From positions 1-51,749 of the forward strand of contig CANHCT010000001.1 in the NCBI GenBank assembly GCA_947459175.1: a DNA stretch of 51,749 bases. Reading direction: 5' to 3'. The notes under the pieces were generated by a model. It was not told the origin of the DNA. It was given only the letters and a program-made list of their open reading frames with translations, and made no database searches. The DNA comes from Hymenobacteraceae bacterium. GTDB lineage: Bacteria > Bacteroidota > Bacteroidia > Cytophagales > Flexibacteraceae. The first letter of the stretch is position 1, and every line of letters begins with the position of its first letter. Positions 27,029 to 35,909 of the stretch are shown one piece after another. The translations under genes were made by a program, and so were the position numbers.

Positions 27029-28459
27029 TTAGCTGGCTACACTGATTTTCATCATGTTAACACGCTGTCGGTCTTCGATGGGTATGGACGCCAGGGTGAT
27101 GAACAATTCTCCGGGGCTCAGATATTTTTTCTCTTTCAGCAGCATCTCAATATCGGTGATGGTCTCGTCTGTGGATTTATGTCGCTCATAATACAGACCT
27201 CTTACCCCCCAGAGCAAACTCAGTTTGTTCAGCAATTCTCGTTTTCGGCTGAATATGTAGATATTGGCCTTGGGTCTCTGCCGTGAAATCGCAAATGCAC
27301 TGTAGCCGGTACCTGTCAGAGTACAAATGGCAGAGGCATTGGTGCTTTGCCCCAGTACACAGGCCGAATGGATAACGGAATCGCTGATAAAAAGGTTGGA
27401 TTTAGGGTCCGGTTCAAATTTGCGGTGGTAGATGGATTCTACATTTTCTTCTACTGAGCGGATGATGCTGGCCATGCTGGAAACCGCCAGTTCGGGGTAT
27501 TTGCCCGAAGCCGACTCTGCTGAAAGCATTACAGCATCGGCGCCATCCATTACGGCATTGGCCACATCGTTGGCCTCGGCCCGGGTAGGCCGCGGATTTT
27601 CTATCATGCTTTCCAGCATTTGCGTGGCCACGATCACCGGCTTGCCTACCATGTTGCATTTTTTAACCAGTCTTTTCTGAATCACCGGCACATCCTCCAT
27701 TTGAACCTCCACACCCAGGTCGCCCCGGGCTACCATCACTGCATCGGTAACTTCGATGATGGAGTCGATGTTCGATACGGCCTGAGGCTTTTCTATTTTG
27801 GCTACAATCCGTGCCGAGGCACCTTTTTCCCGAATGATATTTTTCAGATGGGTGATGTCCTCGGCTGTTCTCACAAAGGAAAGGGCTACCCAATCCACCT
27901 CATTTTCAAGACCGAAAAGCAGGTCCTGATAATCTTTTTCTGTGAGCGAAGGGGCCGATACATGGGTATTGGGCAAATTGATGCCTTTTCTGGACTTCAG
28001 AGTACCGCCGTACACTACGGTTGCGGTTACTTCTTTGCTTCCTTTTGAGGTGACTTTCAGCTCCAGCTTTCCGTCGTCAATCAGGATGCGGTCGCCGATG
28101 GACACATCCTGAGGCAGCGCCTGGTAACTGGTACTCACGAGGGCGGAGGTTCCCAGTACTTTTTCTGTGGTGATGGTGATGCTGTCACCTTCTTTTATCT
28201 CTACCCCGTTGTTCTCCACTTCCTCGATTCTGATTTTGGGTCCCTGCAAATCCTGAAGGATGCTCACATAGACCCCAATTTCATCTCTGATTTCTTTAAT
28301 TGACTGAATTACAGTCTTGTGCGTTTCGTGCGTGCCGTGTGAAAAGTTTAACCGAAATACATCCACTCCCCCTGCAATGAGTTTTCTCAGCATGTCTTTG
28401 GAATTGGAAGAAGGGCCTACGGTTGCAACAATTTTGGTTTTGTTGTAGGATATGTTCAT
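27029..28459 (-). CDS. pyk: Pyruvate kinase
   Basis: 476 residues from ATG 28459 (MNISYNKTKIVATVGPSS), the normal length. Visible: KTKIVATVGPSSNSKDML, VFRLNFSHGTHE, LQDLQGPKIRI, IAKIEKPQAVSNIDSI, the catalytic GDLGVEV stretch (VMVARGDLGVEVQMEDVPVI), VATQMLESMIENPRPTRAEA and VMLSAESASGKYPELAV. The C-terminal domain contains STNASAICTLTGTGYSAF. The enzyme makes pyruvate and ATP from phosphoenolpyruvate at the end of glycolysis. A TATATTGC element at 28498-28505 on the minus strand may be its -7 box. The divergent gene starts 60 bp away. Confidence 0.96.
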   Translation of the reverse strand: MNISYNKTKIVATVGPSSNSKDMLRKLIAGGVDVFRLNFSHGTHETHKTVIQSIKEIRDEIGVYVSILQDLQGPKIRIEEVENNGVEIKEGDSITITTEKVLGTSALVSTSYQALPQDVSIGDRILIDDGKLELKVTSKGSKEVTATVVYGGTLKSRKGINLPNTHVSAPSLTEKDYQDLLFGLENEVDWVALSFVRTAEDITHLKNIIREKGASARIVAKIEKPQAVSNIDSIIEVTDAVMVARGDLGVEVQMEDVPVIQKRLVKKCNMVGKPVIVATQMLESMIENPRPTRAEANDVANAVMDGADAVMLSAESASGKYPELAVSSMASIIRSVEENVESIYHRKFEPDPKSNLFISDSVIHSACVLGQSTNASAICTLTGTGYSAFAISRQRPKANIYIFSRKRELLNKLSLLWGVRGLYYERHKSTDETITDIEMLLKEKKYLSPGELFITLASIPIEDRQRVNMMKISVAS

Positions 28460-28519
28460 GAATGACGTTCTTGCGGAATTATTTTCCCGAAAAGGCTGCA
28501 ATATAGAACCAGAATTTCA

Positions 28520-29782
28520 ATGGACATGTCCATTTCGAATCATGCCCCCGGTAAATCAAGAGAAAGGCCGTTATCAGGGCTTGTTCTCACCGGATTTTTG
28601 CTTTGCCTGTGGCTGGCCTTGCTTTGGTTGAAAGTATGTCTGGAACCGGTTCATTATCAAACCGTTGATGGTGAAAATTATTTGCAACTGGCCAACAAAA
28701 TCATTGCAGGGAAACCTCTGGTGATTGATGGTTTGAAAAATCAAAACGGCAGGGTATTTTCTCCGTTTCCTCCCGGCTATCCGGCATTGCTCTGCCTCGG
28801 TATTCAAACGGGTGCTTTTTTGCCGCCTCAGCTGGTGGTACATGGATTTTTATTTCTGATAATCAGTATATTATGGTGGTATAAGCGTTTGCCTTTATTG
28901 CCTTTGGCTTGCTGGTTTTTTACCGATACAGCGTTGGAGCTCGCTTGCTATCCCTGGTCAGAGTGGTCGTTTACAGCGGTAACCATTTTGCTGCTGATGG
29001 TCTGGCATAGGTGGGAATCTGCTCAGCAGCCGGCCATGATGCTGGTTTGCCTCGGCCTCTGGCTGTTCCTTTTCTCCATCCGCTATGCCGGTGTTTTCTT
29101 TTTCCTGTTTCTGGCCATTCGTGTCCTTACCCGGCCGCCGGCAATTTCTATATGGATAACTTTCTTTTTTCCCGGTCTGATTTTTGGGCTGATGACCGCC
29201 ATTTGGTTTTGGGTGGAATTGCAGGTTTTCGGCCAAATCACCGGCGGCGATCGTTATGCCAACCAAGACTCCGCAGCCGGGCTTTGGCATTCGCTTTGGA
29301 CCGCTTCTTTGGACCAGTTGTTGTGGTTTAAAGATGCCTCAGGCAGTTCCCGTATTTCATTTTTTTGCGGAATAACGGCGCAGGCCGTCATGGTTTTTTG
29401 GTTTTTGGTCATTTCCAAAAGGAAGCCGACAGGGGAAAGCAATCGGGTTTACGATGACCCACCATTTTCATTGTTGCTCATGCAGGCCGGGTTGGCTTAT
29501 CTGCTCTTTATGGTTCCGGTTCGCTGGTATTTCTATTTCGCTGAGTGGTATGATTTCCGCCTTCTGGGGCCGGGTTTTTTGATGTTGCTGCTGGGTGTTT
29601 TTCTTCGTGCAGACCGGATTTTCAAACCGGCAGGACGAGGGATCCTTTTTATTGTTTTTCTGATGGCAGCAGCTTTTTTTACCCTTCCGAAGGCATCATT
29701 GATAATGCATATGCAGGAGAAAATATGGCTGCAGACCAAACCCGTTTTCGGGCTTATCCCTTCAAAATCATTACACAAGTAA
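28520..29782 (+). CDS. Polytopic membrane protein, possible GT-C glycosyltransferase
   Basis: 420 residues with about ten hydrophobic segments. After the first helix comes VDGENYLQLANKI (Asp50, Glu52, Tyr54), which resembles the Asp-containing first periplasmic loop of GT-C glycosyltransferases (GT39/ArnT types). It is followed by GRVFSPFPPGYPALLCLGI, also like the P-x-G-Y-P segment of those enzymes. The remaining helices are rich in Trp, Phe and Leu (FLFLIISILWWYKRLPLLPL, MVCLGLWLFLFSIRYAGVFF). If correct it would move a sugar from a lipid carrier to an acceptor in the periplasm. No partner glycosylation genes are adjacent. It may instead be an unclassified membrane protein. Confidence 0.7.
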   Translation: MDMSISNHAPGKSRERPLSGLVLTGFLLCLWLALLWLKVCLEPVHYQTVDGENYLQLANKIIAGKPLVIDGLKNQNGRVFSPFPPGYPALLCLGIQTGAFLPPQLVVHGFLFLIISILWWYKRLPLLPLACWFFTDTALELACYPWSEWSFTAVTILLLMVWHRWESAQQPAMMLVCLGLWLFLFSIRYAGVFFFLFLAIRVLTRPPAISIWITFFFPGLIFGLMTAIWFWVELQVFGQITGGDRYANQDSAAGLWHSLWTASLDQLLWFKDASGSSRISFFCGITAQAVMVFWFLVISKRKPTGESNRVYDDPPFSLLLMQAGLAYLLFMVPVRWYFYFAEWYDFRLLGPGFLMLLLGVFLRADRIFKPAGRGILFIVFLMAAAFFTLPKASLIMHMQEKIWLQTKPVFGLIPSKSLHK

Positions 29783-29847
29783 AATCTTACTGTCGGCGGA
29801 ATCTTTTTGAAAGGCAATAAGGTTACCTTTGAAGCGTTAAACCGGGT

Positions 29848-31596
29848 ATGTTTTTCAGGTGTTGTATTTGGCTTTTATTGCTTGGAATGGGATTTTTATG
29901 CCCAGTTGGTACTGCACAGGGTCAATTGATTGTAAAAAAAACCAAAGGCTCGAACCTGAACCAAAAAACCCCGAGACCACCCAAAAAGGAGAGAAAAAGA
30001 AGAAAAAAAAGGCAAAACCGGATTGCCTCCGACAAATCGGGCAATACGGTAGCCAAAGTGGACAAAGTCTACTTACTCAAGCGAAAAAATGCTCAAACAT
30101 CTGAGTTTGAGCCACCTGAAGTAGCAGTGGCTCCGGCTCAGAAAGAATTGGTACAAAACAACAACAAGGTCATTACCCGGGATAAAAAGGGGAATACTGT
30201 TGCCCATGTGGACAAGCAATATCTTTTAAGACGAAAGAGTTTTCAAAATTCAGATTTTGAGCCCGGTGTTTCCGAAAGGCCTGAGGTCAGAAAGGAAAGA
30301 GCAAAAAATGTAAACAAGATTATCACCCGCGACAAAGCCGGCAACACTGTGGCGCATGTGGATAAGCAATATTTGTTGCGGCGGAAGAGTTTTCAAAATT
30401 CAGATTATGAGCCTCAGATTACAGAAAGGCCTGAGGTCAGAAAGGAAAGAGCAAAAAATGTAAACAAGATTATCACCCGCGACAAAGCCGGCAACACTGT
30501 GGCACATGTGGACAAGCAATATCTGTTGCGGAGAAAAAGTTTTGAGAATTCAGACTTTGAACCCGGCATCGTGCAGCATCCCTATGAAAAGAAACTACGG
30601 GCCAGAGTTACCAACTCAAAAATAAGCGAAGATGCAGCGGGAAATACCCTTCCAAAGGAATCTCAGAAAGAGATAATGAGGAAAAAAAGTGCACAGGCAT
30701 CTGCTTTTGTTCCTTCAACATCAAAGACTTCTGAGGAGAGGAAGAAGATTATGAGGAATAACTCCGAGAAAATATCCAACTCTGCTATGGGCAATACCAT
30801 TTCAAGAGAAGCCCAAAAAGAAATGATGCGAAAAAAAAGTAAATCGGCTTCTGAATTTGAGCCCGGAACCACCCTCGGTCGTGAAGATCACCTTAAATTG
30901 CTGAAAAAGCGATCTAAGGAAATGTCTGAATTCGAGCAGGGTACTACCCTGGGTCGTGAGGACCAAAGGGAAATAATGCGAAAAAAGAATAGGGAAACCA
31001 CACAATCCACAAGAGGAAATACCATTGCAAGAGCGGATTACAAGAAAATGCTTCAAAAGCAAAATGTAAAAATAAGCGGTTCAGTTAAAGGAAATACCAT
31101 GAACCGCGAAGCTTACCGCAATATGCTCAAATCCAAATCAGAGAAGTTTTCCGGATTCGAGCAGGAACTTGTCATTACCCGGGAGGAAAAAATCAAGCGA
31201 ATGCGACAAAAAAGTCTCTCTATTGAAAATTACAATGCCGGCTACCTCAATTCTGCGGCAGAGCGCAAGGCAAGAATTCGCTCTTTCTTTTTTCCGGGTC
31301 AGTATCAGGCCAATACTCCTGCTGAAAAGCTTAAAAAAATGCGGTCCGTTTCGGGCGAAATTGCCAGCTTCGAAGGACGCATCAAAAGGAGAGAATATGA
31401 AAGAAAAATGCATCCCTCCGCCCGGCATCTGGGCCGATTTTCCCTCCAAAATATGGAAGACCGGGAGGCATTCCGCGAAAAGCAAACCAGGCGAATGGCC
31501 AAAACCAGGAAAGGCGACTTGCCGGCATATCTCAGAGAAACCGTAAGAAAGCCCCGATACGACAAAAAAACAGAAAAGGGGCTTTGGGCTGAATAA
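29848..31596 (+). CDS. Secreted basic protein built of 25-residue tandem repeats, unknown function
   Basis: 582 residues. A signal peptide (MFFRCCIWLLLLGMGF, ending near AQGQ) is followed by a Lys/Arg-rich stretch (PKKERKRRKKRQ). Residues 65-489 are seventeen consecutive 25-residue units with no insertion or deletion. The first units alternate between GNTVAHVDKQYLLRRKSFQN-SDFEP and a partner such as GVSERPEVRKERAKNVNKII-TRDKA. The later ones converge on GNT-[x5]-KxMxRKKSxxxSxFEP. A C-terminal stretch of about 93 residues follows (KMHPSARHLGRFSL, then KPRYDKKTEKGLWAE). The protein is very rich in Lys and Arg and has no Cys outside the signal peptide. I recognise no family. It could be an extended fibre or a polyanion-binding surface protein; both are guesses. 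Upstream is the GT-C-like gene and downstream PiT, all on the plus strand. Confidence 0.85.
   Translation: MFFRCCIWLLLLGMGFLCPVGTAQGQLIVKKTKGSNLNQKTPRPPKKERKRRKKRQNRIASDKSGNTVAKVDKVYLLKRKNAQTSEFEPPEVAVAPAQKELVQNNNKVITRDKKGNTVAHVDKQYLLRRKSFQNSDFEPGVSERPEVRKERAKNVNKIITRDKAGNTVAHVDKQYLLRRKSFQNSDYEPQITERPEVRKERAKNVNKIITRDKAGNTVAHVDKQYLLRRKSFENSDFEPGIVQHPYEKKLRARVTNSKISEDAAGNTLPKESQKEIMRKKSAQASAFVPSTSKTSEERKKIMRNNSEKISNSAMGNTISREAQKEMMRKKSKSASEFEPGTTLGREDHLKLLKKRSKEMSEFEQGTTLGREDQREIMRKKNRETTQSTRGNTIARADYKKMLQKQNVKISGSVKGNTMNREAYRNMLKSKSEKFSGFEQELVITREEKIKRMRQKSLSIENYNAGYLNSAAERKARIRSFFFPGQYQANTPAEKLKKMRSVSGEIASFEGRIKRREYERKMHPSARHLGRFSLQNMEDREAFREKQTRRMAKTRKGDLPAYLRETVRKPRYDKKTEKGLWAE
30040..31314 (+). 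repeat. 75-bp in-frame repeat array, 17 units
   Basis: The coding DNA of residues 65-489 of the basic secreted protein. Every unit is 25 codons long, beginning with GNT, GTT or a variant and ending near FEP. The period does not drift across 1275 bp, showing strong structural selection on unit length even where sequence has diverged. Confidence 0.85.
30274..30503 (+). repeat. Near-recent 150-bp tandem duplication with 80-bp identical core
   Basis: Bases 30274-30353 and 30424-30503 are identical by eye over 80 bp, exactly 150 bp apart, equal to two 25-residue units. This marks a recent duplication or gene-conversion event inside the array. Confidence 0.8.
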
Positions 31597-31856
31597 TGGG
31601 CAAAGTCAGGGTTTCCATCGGGATGGGTTTAATCGGGATTGCCGGCACCTTCATTTCAATCCTATTGAGGTTTTTATCTTAAAATTTTCTATTGGCCAAA
31701 GGGGGTCCTGAATGATTCTAAAACTCAGACAATCAATTTATTATATAAGATTAAGCAGCACCTGTGTCCGGAGGTGTCTTTTGGGCTTAACAATCCGGTA
31801 ACAAACCATGAACAAGCTTTCCTGTATCTTGCAGCGCCTTAACAGGCAATTTCTCT

Positions 31857-33257
31857 ATGTTCGGGCTTGAAGCTGGAGTTTTTATATTGTTGATTTTGTG
31901 CCTGTTGGCCGCTTGTGCATTTGAGTTTGTAAATGGATTCCATGATACAGCCAATGCTGTAGCAACCGTCATTTATACCAATTCCCTGAAGCCCTGGCAT
32001 GCCGTGATCTGGTCGGGAATCTGCAATTTTTTAGGAGTTTTTATGGGAGGTATCGGCGTGGCCATGGGCATAGTCAAACTGCTGCCTACCGAGTCGCTGG
32101 TAGATCCGAATGTATACCACAATGTGGCATTGATTTTGGCCTTGTTAATCTCGGCCATCATCTGGAATCTGGGAACCTGGTATTTGGGGCTGCCGGCCTC
32201 CAGCTCGCATACCCTAATCGGAAGTATTTTGGGCGTGGGTCTTGCTTTTCCCTTTGTGGAGGAGGGCAATAAAACGGCGGTTGATTTTACAAAAGCCTAT
32301 GAGATAGCTGCTTCACTGATAGTTTCTCCGCTATTCGGATTCAGTTTCACCGTGTTCCTCATGTTTATCCTGAAAAAATTTGTCGACAGGGAAGAACTTT
32401 TTAAAGAACCCAAAAAAGGCAAACATCCGCCCTTCTGGATTCGCTCGGTACTTGTGCTAACCTGCACCGGAGTAAGTCTGTCGCATGGGGCAAACGACGG
32501 CCAGAAAGGAGTGGGCCTGATGATGCTTATCCTGATTGGTATTTTGCCTGCTTATTTTGCACTCAATACAGGCAAGCCCATCAATATCGCTGCTCCTCAT
32601 TTAACCAACATTGAATATGTAGTTTCTTCTATCGATACCACCGACCTCGGCCAAAAAGAAAAAGCAGACCGGAAGGCAACGTTTGCCTACCTTACTGATC
32701 TGAAAAGGTTTACAGATAATTCAAGACTAACCAAGGAATTGAATTCTGAAGAAAAACTTCAAATCCGGGCAGACCTCATTCGTCTGGGCCGTTCGCTTTC
32801 CAATCTCAGCAAAAGCCCCAATGTTGCCATCAGTGGAGGAAAGCGGAAATTGCTCAATACCAGCATGGATGGCCTGAAGGTTCATACTGATTATTCCCCT
32901 TTTTGGGTTACTTTGCTTATTTCCCTTTCACTGGGACTTGGTACCATGATTGGATGGAAGAGAATTGTGAAAACTCTGGGCGAAAAGATTGGAAAAGAGC
33001 ATCTTACCTATGCTCAGGGTGCCTCTTCAGAATTGGTGGCTGCCTCCACGATAGCGGTTTCCACTTATCTGTCCCTTCCCGTCAGCACCACCCATGTGCT
33101 GAGTTCAGGCATTGCCGGCAGCATGGTGGCCAGCAAAGGCGTGAAGAACTTGCGGAAAGACACGGTAAAAAACATTCTGCTGGCCTGGCTGCTGACCTTG
33201 CCTGCCTCCATGATCATTTCAGGAAGTCTTTTTGTTTTGTTCAGGGCTTTTATCTGA
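31857..33257 (+). CDS. Inorganic phosphate transporter, PiT family
   Basis: 466 residues from ATG 31857. The two inverted PiT signatures are present: EFVNGFHDTANAVATVIYT near the N-terminus and LSHGANDGQKGVGLMMLILI in the middle. The helix pair LPASSSHTLIGSILGVGLAF and LPVSTTHVLSSGIAGSMVAS are the paired conserved S-x-T-H segments. A hydrophilic loop at about residues 250-345 separates the halves. PiT transporters import metal-phosphate in symport with protons or sodium. No PhoU-like (DUF47) gene is beside it. A TATCTTGC element at 31825-31832 may be a -7 box. Confidence 0.93.
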   Translation: MFGLEAGVFILLILCLLAACAFEFVNGFHDTANAVATVIYTNSLKPWHAVIWSGICNFLGVFMGGIGVAMGIVKLLPTESLVDPNVYHNVALILALLISAIIWNLGTWYLGLPASSSHTLIGSILGVGLAFPFVEEGNKTAVDFTKAYEIAASLIVSPLFGFSFTVFLMFILKKFVDREELFKEPKKGKHPPFWIRSVLVLTCTGVSLSHGANDGQKGVGLMMLILIGILPAYFALNTGKPINIAAPHLTNIEYVVSSIDTTDLGQKEKADRKATFAYLTDLKRFTDNSRLTKELNSEEKLQIRADLIRLGRSLSNLSKSPNVAISGGKRKLLNTSMDGLKVHTDYSPFWVTLLISLSLGLGTMIGWKRIVKTLGEKIGKEHLTYAQGASSELVAASTIAVSTYLSLPVSTTHVLSSGIAGSMVASKGVKNLRKDTVKNILLAWLLTLPASMIISGSLFVLFRAFI

Positions 33258-33320
33258 TAGGCTTCTGACGTTCCTTGGGCGTGGCCCCGCCTGTGTGTGA
33301 TGAGGTGATTTACAATAAGA

Positions 33321-33359
33321 TATTGCACCTCGGTTTTGAAAAAACCGCGAAAAGCAATA
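33321..33359. terminator. Composite hairpin between convergent genes, candidate two-way terminator
   Basis: Outer arms TATTGC / GCAATA and inner arms CGGTTTT / AAAACCG (loop GAA) form a two-part stem between the 3' ends of the PiT gene and the small exported gene. There is no long T run on either side, so the role as terminator is tentative. Confidence 0.4.
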
Positions 33360-33428
33360 CAAACTGATAATTAAAGTTAATTTTATTGAATTTCCGGGGG
33401 AACCAGAAAATTCCCGGGAAAATTTGTG

Positions 33429-33647
33429 TTATACTGCCTTCTTCAGGTACACCTTCCGGATGATGGAAATGGTGCCAGCAAAAACAAAGGGAAAGCAGGA
33501 ATTGGTTTTTTCTTTCTTAACCTGTGCCTGTTTTTCTGTGTCGGAATCCTGATTGGATTCGATTACCGGTGAGTTGAGATAGGGGTGAGCCAGAATCATT
33601 GCTGCTGCCAAAACCAATAATGATATTCTGATTCTCAAAGATTTCAT
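33429..33647 (-). CDS. Small exported hypothetical protein
   Basis: 72 residues from ATG 33647. MKSLRIRISLLVLAAAMILA is a good signal peptide or single membrane anchor. A polar middle (SPVIESNQDSDTEKQAQVKK) and a second hydrophobic stretch (CFPFVFAGTISIIRKVYL) follow. No family is recognised. It sits 50 bp after the start of the next upstream unit's 5' side, in the same direction as nothing obvious; it is probably its own transcript, with the region 33648-33697 as leader. Confidence 0.5.
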   Translation of the reverse strand: MKSLRIRISLLVLAAAMILAHPYLNSPVIESNQDSDTEKQAQVKKEKTNSCFPFVFAGTISIIRKVYLKKAV

Positions 33648-33697
33648 AGTCTGTTTAAAAATGTTGGCTTAATAACGGAACAAAGAAAACAAAAGCT

Positions 33698-35287
33698 TTA
33701 CTCTTTTACAAGAGTGACAGAATATCTGGTTTCACCGGTCAGTATCTGGAGTTTATACAAGCCGACAGGCTGGTCTTGCAAGGATATTTTCAGGCTTTCT
33801 TCCAGGGATTCAAAAGATTGAAGCAGCCTTCCCTGCATCGAAAAAATCCGGATGGTTTTCTTTTTTCCACCCGGGATAGGGATAAGGAAGTCTTCTTTTG
33901 AGGGATTTGGCTGAACCCGAATTGGCTCCTCTTTCACTTTTTCACCGGCCGAAACAAATGAACAGATGATTTGCATTACCAAATCATTGGTTTCTGCAGA
34001 AAAGCCAGCTTCATCCGAAATCAGGGGCGGGTCTGCGTTCTGGCCTCCTGTAGAGTCGGTGGTGGCGAGGTTGGCCGAAGTCATTGTCAAAGTGTTGCCC
34101 TGGCAGTTGTTCAGCAGCGAAAAGGTGGACAGCCGTGCCACGAGTCCGGCTCCTGAGGGATTGCCAAATGCGTAGGTCAATGCATTGGCCATCAGGTAAT
34201 TTCCGCTCAGGCTGAGGCCAGTGAAGGTAGTGGAATTGGTGTCGCTTGCCCCGAATGCAACAGACTCCAGTATAGTTCCGGCATTGTCAATCCGGGAAAT
34301 AAATCCATTGCGCCTTGTGTTTGCCGTATTGTTTTTATCCGTAAATCCGGCTGCGATAATGTCTCCGGCTCCGGTAATGGCCAAATCCCAAATGCGGTCA
34401 CCGTTGGGTGTGCCAAAGGTTTTTGCCCAAATGTGATCTCCTGAGGACGAGATTTTTCCTATCACATTCTGGTTAGATCCGGTGGTTGATGTCACCCCGC
34501 CGTAAATTATCCCACCATCAATGTCCTTTTCAAAGTCATACAAAACCTGAGAGCCGCTTTGCTTTTTTCTTTTTGCCCAAATGATGTTCCCCAAAGAATC
34601 CACCCTTACGAAAAAAGGATCGAAGAGTGTGGAATTGGATCCGGTCTTCCAAGAATAGCCGCAAAGCAAGGCACCAGCCTCCGGCATTGGAATGACGGAC
34701 CGAAAGGCGTTGAAGTTGCCTTGTTTGTAGGCATTGGACCAAATTTCGTTGCCTTCAGAATCCAACCTGCAGGCAAAACCATTGCGGCTTCCCAGTCCTG
34801 CGAATGAGGCACCTGCAACCAAAATGTCGCCATTGTCCAATGCGGCCACCCCAAACGCCTCGTCATCATCGGGTGAAGAAATTCTTTTCGCCCATTCCAC
34901 ATCGCCGATGCTGTTGGTTTTTACCACAATGGCGTCGATGTACAGTCCATCCTGCCCGTCTGTCCAGCCGACTATGGCAAAGCCACCATCGCTGGTCAGG
35001 CAAAAGTTGTTCACGGCATCAATGCCCTGATGAAGCAGGACTTTCTGCCATATGATATTTCCTTCGGTATCGATTTTAGTAAGGGAAAAATTCGCCTCAG
35101 GCCCTTCATCCGCCTGTCCAACGAAAACGGTGCTTGCGTCCGGAAGGCTGATGTTTTTGGTAAATTCCCGAATGGCAGTATCGGAGGCAAGGGGGCTTTT
35201 TTTATACAATTTCAATCCTTGGGCAGCCGCAGAAAAACTGAATGCCAGGCAGAAAATAAACAGGTTGGTTTTTGATGCATGCTTCAT
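33698..35287 (-). CDS. T9SS type A sorting domain protein with beta-propeller-like repeats
   Basis: 529 residues, signal peptide ending at SAAAQ. Residues about 35-370 consist of repeated segments of 45-55 residues with the pattern D-x-x-G-x-x-x-W-x-K (IDTEGNIIWQKVLL, VDSLGNIIWAKRKKQ, ISSSGDHIWAKTFG) paired with DGGFAIVGWTDGQ, NGDILVAGASF and AGDIIAAGFTDK. This is typical of exported beta-propellers of the delta-60/SBBP kind. The C-terminal region VQPNPSKEDFLIPIP, IRIFSMQGRLLQSF and DQPVGLYKLQILTGETRYSV is a type A T9SS sorting domain. It is likely a surface or secreted protein of unknown ligand. Confidence 0.87.
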   Translation of the reverse strand: MKHASKTNLFIFCLAFSFSAAAQGLKLYKKSPLASDTAIREFTKNISLPDASTVFVGQADEGPEANFSLTKIDTEGNIIWQKVLLHQGIDAVNNFCLTSDGGFAIVGWTDGQDGLYIDAIVVKTNSIGDVEWAKRISSPDDDEAFGVAALDNGDILVAGASFAGLGSRNGFACRLDSEGNEIWSNAYKQGNFNAFRSVIPMPEAGALLCGYSWKTGSNSTLFDPFFVRVDSLGNIIWAKRKKQSGSQVLYDFEKDIDGGIIYGGVTSTTGSNQNVIGKISSSGDHIWAKTFGTPNGDRIWDLAITGAGDIIAAGFTDKNNTANTRRNGFISRIDNAGTILESVAFGASDTNSTTFTGLSLSGNYLMANALTYAFGNPSGAGLVARLSTFSLLNNCQGNTLTMTSANLATTDSTGGQNADPPLISDEAGFSAETNDLVMQIICSFVSAGEKVKEEPIRVQPNPSKEDFLIPIPGGKKKTIRIFSMQGRLLQSFESLEESLKISLQDQPVGLYKLQILTGETRYSVTLVKE

Positions 35288-35306
35288 AAGTGAAATTCAT
35301 GTTCAA

Positions 35307-35855
35307 CTATATTAACTCAATCATAAAGTTGTGGTTGGTGTAAATGCAAGTATCGGCGGCAATGGTCAGGCTTTCCCTCACCATTTCTTCGGCACTCATG
35401 TGCGGGGCATGTCTTTTCAATGCATAGGCGGCCGATTGGGCATAAAGACTCCCAGAACCTATGGAGGCTATTCCGAAGTCGGGCTCCAGCACATCGCCGG
35501 TTCCCGAAATGATGAGCATCTCGGAGGCGTCTGCGCAAATAAGCATAGCTTCCAGTCGCCTTAGGTAACGGTCTGTACGCCAATCTTTAGCCAGTTCGAT
35601 GGCTGATCTTTTCAGTTGCCCCCTGAACTGGTCCAGCTTCTGGTCAAATCTTTCGATCAGTGCAAATGCATCGGCCGTACTGCCTGCAAAACCGGCCAGG
35701 ACCTGGTTGTTGTGCAGGCGCCTGATTTTCTTTACATTGCTTTTAGCTATGGTGTTATTCAGGGTTGCTTGTCCGTCGGCCCCGATACAGATTTGTCCGT
35801 TGTGCTGAATTCCGATAACTGTAGTGGCATGAACCACAGGAAATTGACTTTTCAT
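35307..35855 (-). CDS. hslV: ATP-dependent protease proteolytic subunit HslV
   Basis: 182 residues from ATG 35855 (MKSQFPVVHATTVIGIQ). Removal of a 10-residue propeptide would expose Thr11 as the catalytic N-terminal residue, as in HslV. Then GADGQATLNNTIAK, VKKIRRLHNNQVLAGFAGST and GSGSLYAQSAAYAL are HslV hallmarks. HslV forms a double hexamer that degrades proteins unfolded by the ATPase HslU. No hslU is adjacent in this window. The gene lies 54 bp downstream of the CBS-domain gene on the same strand, so they may be co-transcribed. Confidence 0.95.
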   Translation of the reverse strand: MKSQFPVVHATTVIGIQHNGQICIGADGQATLNNTIAKSNVKKIRRLHNNQVLAGFAGSTADAFALIERFDQKLDQFRGQLKRSAIELAKDWRTDRYLRRLEAMLICADASEMLIISGTGDVLEPDFGIASIGSGSLYAQSAAYALKRHAPHMSAEEMVRESLTIAADTCIYTNHNFMIELI

Positions 35856-35909
35856 TAAATCAGAAATATTTTTTATTAAAAATTTGGTTGGGATGAAAGC
35901 GCATGCCAA

